DNA from: Anaerococcus vaginalis
Lineage (GTDB): Bacteria; Bacillota; Clostridia; Tissierellales; Peptoniphilaceae
DNA length: 64,000 nt
Assembly (NCBI GenBank): GCA_018363915.1
Contig: JAGZMY010000009.1
Coordinates: 23,476 to 87,475, forward strand
Direction: 5' to 3'
In this document: positions 33,433-40,765 of the stretch, piece after piece
How positions within the stretch are numbered: the first letter of the stretch is position 1
Layout of the letters: every line of letters starts with the position of its first letter
The notes under the pieces: generated by a model
Database searches by the model: none
The model's input: the letters and a program-made list of their open reading frames with translations, nothing else
What the model was told of the DNA's origin: nothing
Position numbers and translations under genes: made by a program

Positions 33433-33511
33433 ATGAGTTATTTAAGCCTAATATTAATTTAAAACATAGAAATATCAAGGTAAGAATAAATTAAAATCCA
33501 AAATTAATTAA

Positions 33512-33548
33512 GAGATCTCTCGATTCGCTTTGCTCACTCGAGATGGGT
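33512..33548 (+). repeat. Palindromic repeat copy, plus orientation, longer loop
   Basis: GAGATCTCTCGA, a 13-base spacer TTCGCTTTGCTCA, then CTCGAGATGGGT. Confidence 0.85.
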
Positions 33549-33592
33549 TTGCCTTCTTTTTTATTTTAAATTCTAAGCAAAAACCCTAAAAC

Positions 33593-33620
33593 TTTACAAT
33601 TTGCAAAAACAAGGTATCAT
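33593..33620 (+). promoter_or_regulatory. Promoter of the structured RNA
   Basis: TTTACA (33593-33598), a 16-base spacer and TATCAT (33615-33620). Confidence 0.5.
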
Positions 33621-33626
33621 AATATA

Positions 33627-33852
33627 CGAAGAACTGTTGTAAAACGGTGGTTGCCGATTTTTTATCGGTAGTTTTTATCTGATTCGTGGAAGTTGAACCT
33701 TGCCAAATAAGTGCCTGATGTGGGATTTATTTGGCCTTAAATTCTTCTATAAGCTCAGAGTTTTTACAAGAAAAAATAATCTAAACAAAAAAGCATCAAC
33801 ACCAGCCGAAGATTGCGCGATTAGTTATTACTAAGACAGCAGTCTTTTTTGT
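33627..33852 (+). ncRNA. Structured RNA of about 225 nt, possibly 6S RNA
   Basis: There is no reading frame with a ribosome site, yet the GC content is above its surroundings. The ends can pair: ACTGTTGT (33632-33639) with ACAGCAGT (33836-33843). Internal stems include TGCCGAT/ATCGGTA and CCAAATAA/TTATTTGG, the latter closing a loop that contains GTGCCTGATGTG. It ends in a terminator, AAGAC...GTCTT plus a T-run (33833-33850), and a promoter stands before it. A long rod with end-to-end pairing fits 6S RNA (SsrS), but I cannot confirm the family by eye. A leader for the downstream YitT gene is the alternative. Confidence 0.45.
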
Positions 33853-33884
33853 TTTGCTAATCGCCAGATTAGGAGTGAAAATTT

Positions 33885-34544
33885 ATGCTCAGAAAATTTC
33901 TGAGAAGTTTAGAAGTTACGAAAAAAGAATTTTTGATTATTTCCCTTGGTTGTTTAGTTATGGCATTTGGAGTTATAAATGTCCACGAACAAGCACAAAT
34001 AACCGAAGGAGGAGTTTTGGGACTTGGCTTGTTTTTGAAAAAAGCCTTAAATATGAATCTTGCCTATACCACACCAATTTTAGATGGCTTATGCTATCTT
34101 TTAGGCTTTTCAATGCTTGGAAGAATATTTTTAAAAAAATCCATTGTGGCAACTGTAATGTTTGCAGTATTTTATTGGATATTTGATTTTATTGGACCAA
34201 TAATTCCAAGTCTTTACGATATGCCATTAATGGCAGCAATATTTGGTGGAATATTTATAGGATGTGGCTGCGGAATAGCAGTTACAGCCGGCGGATGTGC
34301 AGGAGGCGATGACGCCTTGGCAATGACAATTTCCAAAAAAACAAAATGGCCAATATCAAGAGCTTACCTATTTACAGATTACGTAGTTCTTGCCCTTTCT
34401 TTAATATACATCCCAATGAACCACCTAATATATTCATTTTTGACAACAATTATCTCATCATTTTTGATTGGACAATTCGAATTAAAAATGGAAATTCCAG
34501 CCTGGCAAGTATGCCAAGGAAATTTAAATCATGCAAAATCTTAA
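33885..34544 (+). CDS. YitT-family (DUF161) membrane protein
   Basis: 219 residues with five to six hydrophobic segments. The segment GGIFIGCGCGIAVTAGGCAGGDDALAMTIS (glycine-rich, with GGxxGGDD-A) and the N-terminal TEGGVLGLGLFLKK are typical of the YitT/DUF161 family, whose transport role is not established. The C-terminal extracytoplasmic part common in larger YitT proteins is short here. AGGAGTG lies about 9 bases before the ATG. The gene starts 33 bases after the terminator of the structured RNA. Confidence 0.82.
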   Translation: MLRKFLRSLEVTKKEFLIISLGCLVMAFGVINVHEQAQITEGGVLGLGLFLKKALNMNLAYTTPILDGLCYLLGFSMLGRIFLKKSIVATVMFAVFYWIFDFIGPIIPSLYDMPLMAAIFGGIFIGCGCGIAVTAGGCAGGDDALAMTISKKTKWPISRAYLFTDYVVLALSLIYIPMNHLIYSFLTTIISSFLIGQFELKMEIPAWQVCQGNLNHAKS

Positions 34545-34549
34545 ATTTA

Positions 34550-34594
34550 AAAAGGATATTTCAAAGTATAAAGTATTTTGAAATATCCTTTTTT
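34550..34594 (+). terminator. Terminator after the YitT gene
   Basis: The arms AAAAGGATATTTCAAA and TTTGAAATATCCTTTTTT lie 6 bases after the stop codon. Confidence 0.85.
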
Positions 34595-34693
34595 ATTTGT
34601 CATATTTTTGAATTTTTTAATTCATTTTTATGTTAGATTATCTCAGTATATTTCTATAAATATTTACATTTTATCTAGCTACATTTATTCCAT

Positions 34694-34730
34694 GAGATCT
34701 CTCGACTCATTACATTCGCTCTAGATGGGT
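34694..34730 (+). repeat. Palindromic repeat copy, plus orientation
   Basis: GAGATCTCTCGACTC, a spacer, and TCGCTCTAGATGGGT. The distal arm has one change (CTAGAT for CGAGAT). Confidence 0.8.
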
Positions 34731-34840
34731 TAGAGTTGAATTTTGTTAATTACTAAAGTTTTTATTCTACTTTATATTCTCATATTAATTTTTATAATGA
34801 ATTATTCGCTTAAACTTAAATTAATAAAACGAAGTATAGT

Positions 34841-35033
34841 CCATCTCGAGCCGATAAATATGCCTTGATTTGGCATATTTATCCCTAAAACTAGTGCAGA
34901 TTTATAACCGTTGATTTCGGTTATAAATCCTGAAAATTAGTGCGATAGAACGGAAGAATTTACGTAGTAAATGAGTTTTCATAAGCACGGAAGAATTTGC
35001 GTAACAAATGGGTTTTAGTGCCGAGAGATCTCT
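34841..35033 (-). repeat. Composite repeat A: palindrome with inserted hairpin modules
   Basis: The outer ends CCATCTCGAG and GAGAGATCTC are those of the simple repeat. Inside are hairpin 34853-34883 (arms GATAAATATGCC and GGCATATTTATC, loop TTGATTT), hairpin 34899-34929 (arms GATTTATAACCG and CGGTTATAAATC, the same loop), and a branched unit at 34932-34980 (GAAAA...GTTTTC enclosing ATTTAC-GTA-GTAAAT). A second branched unit runs from CTAAAACTAGTGC (34885) to GCACGG...GGTTTTAG (35018) and is interrupted by the previous modules. All stems pair fully or nearly so. Confidence 0.8.
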
Positions 35034-35127
35034 GGATTGTATTGTGATGATAATTCCATTTTTACCTTGGATTATCTAAGAATATTTCTTTAAATATTTA
35101 CTTTTTCTCTTGATTTACTTAATACAA

Positions 35128-35164
35128 GAGATCTCCCCACTCCCTTCACTCGGTCGAGATGGGT
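35128..35164 (+). repeat. Palindromic repeat copy, plus orientation
   Basis: GAGATCTCCCCAC, a spacer, and GGTCGAGATGGGT. Confidence 0.8.
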
Positions 35165-35263
35165 GATTTTTCTCTTTATTTTATTACTAAAGTTCTTATT
35201 TTACTTAAATAATTACAAATCAGTTTTATAATAAAGCGCATCTTACTGTTTTAAATAATTTAT

Positions 35264-35320
35264 AAAAAAATCGAGTAGCGCATAAATGCACTACTCGCAA
35301 AACATTTGTTTTCAATTCGT
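35264..35320 (-). ncRNA. Small RNA gene of about 57 nt with a consensus promoter
   Basis: A predicted start near 35320 is followed by about 20 unpaired nucleotides. A hairpin with arms CGAGTAG and CTACTCG and an inner stem GCA/TGC (35272-35297) comes next, then seven T residues on the minus strand. No start codon with a ribosome site lies within it. The promoter is perfect (see next entry). The RNA is isolated from any gene by several hundred bases on both sides. Confidence 0.7.
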
Positions 35321-35326
35321 AATAAT

Positions 35327-35355
35327 ATTATAGTTCCTATACTCTAAAATGTCAA
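35327..35355 (-). promoter_or_regulatory. Perfect sigma-A consensus promoter of the small RNA
   Basis: On the minus strand: TTGACA (35350-35355), exactly 17 bases, TATAAT (35327-35332). Confidence 0.88.
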
Positions 35356-35450
35356 TTATATTTTTATATAAATTTATAAAAATTAGTTTTTTAATAAGAT
35401 TCTCTATATTTTTTGAATATATAGTTTATATCTAGATTTACCAGATACAT

Positions 35451-35479
35451 GAGATCTCTCGACTGCGCTCGAGATGGGT
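35451..35479 (+). repeat. Palindromic repeat copy, plus orientation (near consensus)
   Basis: GAGATCTCTCGAC, TGCG, CTCGAGATGGGT. I use this as the reference form of the family. Confidence 0.88.
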
Positions 35480-35736
35480 TTGTGTTGGATTTCATTAATT
35501 ACTAAAGTTTTTATTTTACTTTTGAAATACTATTACAAGAGATTTCTCAATTCTCATTCCTTACCACATATTAGTAATCTTTGCTTTCATTATTTACTAA
35601 AGTATCTGTGTTAATTTTATACTGTTTCATTTGATTTATATTTAATTTTTTCTAAAGTTTTCTTTACTTCTTTAATTTAAATAGCAGTTTATAATTAATC
35701 ACATTTTGCATTTCTAGTAAATCCAATCGAAGCAAA

Positions 35737-35764
35737 ACCCATCTCGAGCCTGTCGAGAGATCTC
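35737..35764 (-). repeat. Palindromic repeat copy, minus orientation
   Basis: ACCCATCTCGAG, CCT, GTCGAGAGATCTC. Confidence 0.88.
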
Positions 35765-35858
35765 TTTGTTATATTTTGCTTGTAATTTATAATTTCCCTT
35801 GTGAGATCTCAGAATATTTTTTAATGCACACTTCTTCTCTTACTTTACTTAATCTATT

Positions 35859-36069
35859 AGATCTCTCGACTTCGCTCGAGATGGGTTATTGTTGGATTTT
35901 GTTAATTGCTAAAGTACCTATTTTATTATTTCATTTAATTTATATTTCTTTGTTATTAAAGTTTTCATTTTTTCTTAATTTAAATATTTTTATTTTATGA
36001 TTTAATTTCTTCAATTTCTAATAAAATTAACCGAAGCAACACCCATCTCGAGCCTGTCGAGAGATCTCT
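35859..36069. mobile_element. MITE-like unit, cleanest example
   Basis: 211 bases. The left end is AGATCTCTCGACTTCG followed by CTCGAGATGGGT (35859-35886). The right end is ACCCATCTCGAG, CCT, GTCGAGAGATCT (36041-36069). The ends form terminal inverted repeats of about 28 bp. The interior is AT-rich and non-coding. Flanking duplications could not be identified with certainty. Confidence 0.45.
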
Positions 36070-36277
36070 TTATTATTTTTTGCTTGTAATTTGTTTTTCC
36101 TTTGTGACACCTCTATTTATTTCTCAAATATAATCATCTTTCGTCTTTCTTATTAAATTTAAAACTCCAAAAACAAGCGCAGAACTAAATTTCTATTTTA
36201 ATTTCCATATTTTCTCATTAAATTTTAAAAATTTTCATCAATTTTCTTCTTTTTTTCCAAGTTTCTTTCAAAAATGA

Positions 36278-36306
36278 TTGTTTATATCAATATTATGTTA
36301 TATAAT
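36278..36306 (+). promoter_or_regulatory. hppA promoter
   Basis: TTGTTT (36278-36283), a 17-base spacer and TATAAT (36301-36306), 33 bases before the ATG, which has AGGAGG in front. Confidence 0.75.
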
Positions 36307-36339
36307 AGTAAGAGTAAAATTTAATAATAGGAGGAATTT

Positions 36340-38301
36340 ATGTTATCTGATTTACTACCTGTTATAGTGGCAGTTATCGCTATTTGTTTTATGGGACTTC
36401 AAATTAAAACAAATATACTTCCAGTTAGCGAAGGAAACGATAGAATGAGAACTATATCAGGAAATATTAAAGAAGGAGCTATGGCATTTATATCTCGTGA
36501 GTATAAATACGTTGTTATCTTTGTAATTATTGTTTCAATTCTTATAGCAATTTTTATTAACATTAATACCATGATTTGTTATATCCTTGGCTCTTTATTA
36601 TCAATGGCAGCAGGTTATGTAGGTATGAGAATTTCTACAGCCTCAAATGCTAGATGTACAAACGAAGCTATGGAAAGTGGACTTCCATCTGCCCTTAAAG
36701 TTGCCTTTGCTGGTGGATCTGTTATGGGATTTGCAGTAACAGGATTTGGACTTTTGGGAGTTGGAATTGTTTATTTGATCTTTAGAGACCCAACAATCCT
36801 TATGGGATATTCATTTGGAGCAAGTTCAGTTGCACTTTTCGCAAGAGTAGGTGGAGGAATCTACACAAAAGCTGCAGACGTTGGAGCTGACCTTGTAGGA
36901 AAAGTTGAAAAAGGAATTCCAGAAGACGATCCAAGAAACCCAGCAGTTATCGCCGATAACGTAGGAGACAACGTAGGAGATGTTGCAGGAATGGGAGCTG
37001 ATCTTTTTGAATCTTATGCGGGAGCAATCCTTTCATCAATGGTTTTAGGTTTTTCAATCTTTGGAGATGCTGGAATTAGATTTCCACTTGTACTTTCATC
37101 AATAGGAATACTTGCATCAGTTCTTGCAGCATTCTTATTCCTAAGAAAGAAACAAAAATCCCCACAATCTGCCCTAATGATGACAATTTATCTATCAGGA
37201 GCAATTGTTCTTGTAGCATCATTTATCCTTTCACCAATATTTTTTGGAAATATGAAAGCAGCAATTTGTATAATTGTGGGAATACTTGTAGGAATTGCAA
37301 TCGGATTTTTATCAGAAGTATTTACATCTGAAAAATATAGCCAAGTAAAAAGAATAGCAGAAGAAAGTCAAACAGGAGCAGCTACAAATATAATCGCAGG
37401 ATTATCAAGTGGTATGCTTTCAACAGTTGGACCAATTGTTCTTATAGCAATAGGAATTTTAGTTTCATTCCACACAATGCAAATGTACGGAATTGCCCTT
37501 GCAGCAGTAGGAATGTTATCAATCACAGCAACAACAGTAACAGTTGACGCTTACGGTCCAATCTCAGACAATGCAGGTGGAATCGCAGAAATGAGTGGAC
37601 TAGACGAATCAGTTCGTGAAATCACAGACAGCCTTGATTCAGTAGGAAACACAACAGCAGCAATCGGTAAAGGATTTGCAATTGGATCAGCAGCTCTAAC
37701 AGCACTTTCATTATTCGTAACCTACACAGACACATTAAACCTTGACAACCTATCACTACTAGATTCAAAAGTAGTAGCAGGAATGTTCATAGGAGGAATG
37801 TTACCATTTTTATTCTCAGCTTTGACAATGAATTCAGTAGGAAAAGCTGCAACAGAAATGATTAACGAAGTAAGAAAACAATTTAGAGAAAAACCAGGTA
37901 TCCTAGAAGGAACAGAAAATCCAGATTACGCATCATGCGTAGACATCTCAACAAGAGCATCCCTAAAAGAAATGGTAATACCAGGAGCGCTAGCAATAGT
38001 AGTACCATTATTTATAGGAAAAGCATTTGGACCAGAAACCCTAGGAGGACTATTAGCAGGAGCCCTAGTAACAGGCGTATTAATGGCAATCTTTATGTCA
38101 AACGCAGGTGGAGCTTGGGATAATGCAAAGAAATTTATAGAAACTGGAGCAGAAGGCGGCAAAAACTCACCAGCCCACCACGCTGCAGTAGTAGGTGATA
38201 CAGTAGGAGATCCATTCAAAGATACATCCGGCCCATCACTTAATATCCTAGTAAAACTTATTACAGTAGTATCTGTAGTATGTGCAGGATTATTTATCTA
38301 A
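36340..38301 (+). CDS. hppA: Membrane-bound ion-pumping pyrophosphatase
   Basis: 653 residues with about 16 membrane segments. The substrate motif DVGADLVGKVEKGIPEDDPR and the DNVGDNVGDVAGMGADLFESY segment are diagnostic, and a second acidic site, DTVGDPFKDTSGPSLNIL, lies near the C-terminus. The segment VGNTTAAIGKGFAIGSAAL has Ala where K+-independent enzymes carry Lys, so this is the K+-dependent class, many members of which pump Na+. The enzyme couples pyrophosphate hydrolysis to H+ or Na+ export. It is monocistronic. Confidence 0.97.
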   Translation: MLSDLLPVIVAVIAICFMGLQIKTNILPVSEGNDRMRTISGNIKEGAMAFISREYKYVVIFVIIVSILIAIFININTMICYILGSLLSMAAGYVGMRISTASNARCTNEAMESGLPSALKVAFAGGSVMGFAVTGFGLLGVGIVYLIFRDPTILMGYSFGASSVALFARVGGGIYTKAADVGADLVGKVEKGIPEDDPRNPAVIADNVGDNVGDVAGMGADLFESYAGAILSSMVLGFSIFGDAGIRFPLVLSSIGILASVLAAFLFLRKKQKSPQSALMMTIYLSGAIVLVASFILSPIFFGNMKAAICIIVGILVGIAIGFLSEVFTSEKYSQVKRIAEESQTGAATNIIAGLSSGMLSTVGPIVLIAIGILVSFHTMQMYGIALAAVGMLSITATTVTVDAYGPISDNAGGIAEMSGLDESVREITDSLDSVGNTTAAIGKGFAIGSAALTALSLFVTYTDTLNLDNLSLLDSKVVAGMFIGGMLPFLFSALTMNSVGKAATEMINEVRKQFREKPGILEGTENPDYASCVDISTRASLKEMVIPGALAIVVPLFIGKAFGPETLGGLLAGALVTGVLMAIFMSNAGGAWDNAKKFIETGAEGGKNSPAHHAAVVGDTVGDPFKDTSGPSLNILVKLITVVSVVCAGLFI

Positions 38302-38310
38302 TATAAAAAT

Positions 38311-38356
38311 AAAAGCTGTTACAAAATATTGTTATTTTGTAGCAGCTTATTTTTTT
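38311..38356 (+). terminator. Terminator after hppA
   Basis: The arms AAGCTGTTACAAAATA and TATTTTGTAGCAGCTT, then a run of T. Confidence 0.85.
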
Positions 38357-38727
38357 CCATTTTTTATTAAATCTAATGGGGATTTCATAATTACTTAATA
38401 TTCTAAAAAACAAAACTAACTATTACCCATCTCAATCGAATATAATGAATAGAGATAGCTCTTGAATTAAATTTATATTACAATTTATTCTTTCTTTTAA
38501 AATCTTTTTTATTAGCTTTAAGTGCAAATTAATCCCTTTTTTGAAATTTTAATTTAAGACTTTGATAATTAATATTTATATTTTCCATTACAAATCACAA
38601 GTTTATATATTTGAATCTTCAACATAAGCAATAAAAAATACTATATTTATTTACAAGAAAAAATATAGTATAATATAAAAAACTTAATTATAAAAATATA
38701 CAATTTAAAAATAGAAAGGAATAGAAA
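38357..38727. other. Intergenic stretch with one decayed repeat copy
   Basis: ACCCATCTC...GAGATAGCTC (38425-38460) looks like a worn minus-orientation repeat. A TATAAT at 38669-38674 probably serves the TraX-like gene. AAAGGAATAG precedes its ATG. Nothing else is seen. Confidence 0.5.
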
Positions 38728-39444
38728 ATGGAAAAATTTAAACAAATACAGAAAAAATTCCAATTAAATGGTGCCCAGATGAAATATATTGCTTTTATTT
38801 CAATGTTTATTGACCATTTTAACAAGGCAATCATTACACCAAAACTAAATTACCAACAACCACTAGTTACAATATCAATGATTTTTGATATACTGGGCAG
38901 GATTGCCTTTCCGATTTTTGCCTTTATGATTGTAGAAGGCTTTTACAAAACAAAATCAAGATTCAAATATCTAAGAAATCTTTTGATTTTCGCCGTAATT
39001 TCAGAAATCCCCTACGATATATTCCAATCAAAAGTTTTTATAAATAACAGGTCACAAAATATAATGTGGGCTCTTGCCCTTGGACTTTTGACCTTGATGA
39101 TTGTTGACAAATTAAAAGAAAAAATCAAAAACAAATATATCTGGATTTTTCTTTCAATACTAATCGTTGCAATAAGCGCAATATCAGCAACTCTCCTATC
39201 ATTTGACTACGATTATTATTCCATAATAATAATTTTTATCCTCTACCTTTTCTACGACAAAAGATTAGTTGGAAGTCTGTTGGCATACCTTGTGATAATA
39301 AAAGAAGTTTATGCAATTTTGGGCTTTGCAACCATTAACTTTTACAACGGAGAAAAAGGAAAACAAAATAAATGGTTTAATTATTTGTTCTATCCGGTGC
39401 ATTTGTTGATACTTGGGATTTGTAGGTTTTTGTTTGGGTTGTAG
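38728..39444 (+). CDS. TraX-family membrane protein
   Basis: 238 residues with six to seven hydrophobic segments. The N-terminal LNGAQMKYIAFISMFIDHFNKAI, the segment DILGRIAFPIFAFMIVEGFYKTKS, and YLRNLLIFAVISEIPYDI are typical of TraX-family proteins. In F plasmids TraX acetylates pilin. Chromosomal Firmicutes homologues are taken to be acyltransferases of unknown target. There is no conjugation gene nearby. A link with the pilus locus 2 kb away is possible but unsupported. Confidence 0.85.
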   Translation: MEKFKQIQKKFQLNGAQMKYIAFISMFIDHFNKAIITPKLNYQQPLVTISMIFDILGRIAFPIFAFMIVEGFYKTKSRFKYLRNLLIFAVISEIPYDIFQSKVFINNRSQNIMWALALGLLTLMIVDKLKEKIKNKYIWIFLSILIVAISAISATLLSFDYDYYSIIIIFILYLFYDKRLVGSLLAYLVIIKEVYAILGFATINFYNGEKGKQNKWFNYLFYPVHLLILGICRFLFGL

Positions 39445-39498
39445 GATAGATCGGTAAAATATTAAAATTTATATAATAAAATCATTAAGATAAAAAAA

Positions 39499-39660
39499 GA
39501 GATCTCTCGACTGCTAAAACCAGTTTTCTTCGAAAATTTTTCCGTGCTCTCGCACTAGTTTTCAGGATTTATAACCGAAATCAACGGTTATAAACCTGCA
39601 CTAATTTTTAGGGATAATTATGCCAAATCAAGGCATAATTATCTGCTCGAGAGATCTCTT
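39499..39660 (+). repeat. Composite repeat B with hairpin modules
   Basis: The ends are GAGATCTCTCGACTGC and CTCGAGAGATCTC. Inside, read on the minus strand, is a branched unit (39514-39564) with hairpin GTGC-GAGA-GCAC (39544-39555) and an ATTTTC-GAA-GAAAAC stem. Two hairpins carry loop TTGATTT (39566-39596 and 39613-39643). The second has arms GATAATTATGCC and GGCATAATTATC, which differ from composite A by a compensated A-T pair swap. Confidence 0.8.
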
Positions 39661-39719
39661 TATTAAATTCATCTAATAATTCCCTATTTCCTTAAATTTT
39701 TTTCCAAATTAAAATCAAC

Positions 39720-40010
39720 TTACCTGTACCAATCCAAAGATAAATCTCTCCACTTTGGATTTATTGAATTTATTAATTTATTTTTCTTATCCCTGCTCCA
39801 TCTTTTTAATTGTTTTTCCCTAGACAAAGCCTCATACTTATCATCTAAATATTCATAATATACCAATTTTGTACAATTGTATTTGTCTGTAAAGCCTTCT
39901 ACTACGTGATTTCTGTGTTCGTATAATCTTTTTTCTAGATTATGGGTATATCCTATATAAATGGTAGAATTGCTTTTATTTGCTAATATATACACATAAT
40001 AATCTGCCAT
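39720..40010 (-). CDS. GIY-YIG domain protein (putative endonuclease)
   Basis: 96 residues from the ATG at 40010, chosen because GGAGG lies 5 bases upstream. Two earlier in-frame ATGs overlap that site. The GIY-YIG core is YYVYILANKSNSTIYIGYT, followed by NLEKRLYEHRN with the Arg, and SREKQLKRWSRDKKNKLI, as in the small UPF0213/YhbQ group. Such stand-alone domains are thought to act in DNA processing or repair. Here it lies between two composite repeat elements (39499-39660 and 40155-40266). It could be an ordinary house gene, or linked to those repeats. Confidence 0.9.
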   Translation of the reverse strand: MADYYVYILANKSNSTIYIGYTHNLEKRLYEHRNHVVEGFTDKYNCTKLVYYEYLDDKYEALSREKQLKRWSRDKKNKLINSINPKWRDLSLDWYR

Positions 40011-40154
40011 GACTTCCTCCATTTTCAAATTATCCTTAATTTAGAATTACCCATCTATGTCAATGTTAAATCTTATGTTTTACTTTCTTTCATGTTCAGA
40101 TATTCAATTTATATATTAAAGATCATAGCTCCTATAAAACTAAACGAAGTCTAA

Positions 40155-40266
40155 ACCCATCTCGAGCTGATAAATATGTCTTGATTTGGCATATTTATCC
40201 CTAAAACTAGTGCGAAAGCACGGAGGAATTTGCATAGCAAATGAGTTTTAGTGCCGAGAAATCTCT
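40155..40266 (-). repeat. Composite repeat C, the simplest three-branched copy
   Basis: The ends are ACCCATCTCGAG and CCGAGAAATCTC. Hairpin 40169-40199 has arms GATAAATATGTC and GGCATATTTATC with loop TTGATTT. A junction follows: outer stem CTAAAACT (40201-40208) with AGTTTTAG (40244-40251), enclosing hairpin GTGC-GAAA-GCAC (40210-40221) and hairpin ATTTGC-ATA-GCAAAT (40228-40242). Confidence 0.82.
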
Positions 40267-40358
40267 GGATTGTATTGTAATTATAATTCAATTCTTACCT
40301 TGGGTTATCTTTGCCTTTTTGGGTATGCATATTTTATTTCTAGACTTATTTATCCCAT

Positions 40359-40399
40359 GAGATCTCTCCACTCCTTCTAGTCGGTCGAGATGGATGGGT
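40359..40399 (+). repeat. Palindromic repeat copy, plus orientation
   Basis: GAGATCTCTCCACTCC, a spacer, then GGTCGAGATGGATGGGT with a short internal duplication (ATGG). It pairs with the minus copy at 40499 as a MITE-like unit of about 170 bases. Confidence 0.78.
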
Positions 40400-40498
40400 G
40401 TTTTTTGTTTATTACTGAAGTTTTTATTCTACTTTGTTTTAAATATTCTTTTTTATATTTTTCATTTTATAATTTCTATTAAAATCAAACGAAGTAAA

Positions 40499-40526
40499 CC
40501 TCATCTCGAGCCTGTCGAGAGATCTC
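40499..40526 (-). repeat. Palindromic repeat copy, minus orientation
   Basis: CCTCATCTCGAG, CCT, GTCGAGAGATCTC. The following sequence TTGCTTGTAATTT is also found after the copies at 35737 and 36041. Confidence 0.82.
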
Positions 40527-40620
40527 TTTATTATGTTTTGCTTGTAATTTAAAATTTTCCTTGTTAAATCTGTGAGCATTTTAAAATGCATACTTTTTCT
40601 CTCGCTTCACTTTTCCCATA

Positions 40621-40657
40621 AGATCTCTCCACTCCCTACGGTTAGTCGAGATGGGTT
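40621..40657 (+). repeat. Palindromic repeat copy, plus orientation
   Basis: AGATCTCTCCACTCCC, a spacer, and AGTCGAGATGGGT. Between 40527 and 40765 no other feature is seen. Confidence 0.78.
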
Positions 40658-40765
40658 TGTGTTTGATTTCTAAAGAATAAGCCTTATTATAATATAAAGT
40701 TTAACTATAATTATTTTTTTATATTTAGTCATAAATAAACTCTCATTCTTTATTTGACTTGAATG

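Larger units (their letters stand above)
34595..36277. other. 1.7-kb non-coding tract of repeat copies and AT-rich spacers
   Basis: No supported protein gene lies here. It contains eight palindromic repeat copies in both orientations, one composite element (34841-35033) and one small RNA gene (35264-35320). The spacers also recur. TTGCTTGTAATTT follows minus copies at about 35772 and 36078, and again near 40540. TTATTACTAAAGTTTTTATT-like text follows plus copies. These recurrences suggest duplication of larger units carrying the repeats. Confidence 0.7.

Noticed and set aside
33854..34186. Open frame overlapping the start of the YitT gene
   Set aside because: It runs in another frame across the structured RNA terminator and the YitT coding sequence, has no ribosome site, and its translation has no recognisable domain.
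35776..36000. Open frame of about 74 codons in the repeat tract
   Set aside because: It is made from repeat copies and AT-rich spacer text, has no ribosome site, and gives low-complexity hydrophobic sequence.
32573..36069. Clustered palindromic repeats as a CRISPR array
   Set aside because: Copies occur in both orientations with irregular spacing from about 90 to several hundred bases, spacers recur instead of being unique, and no cas gene is present.
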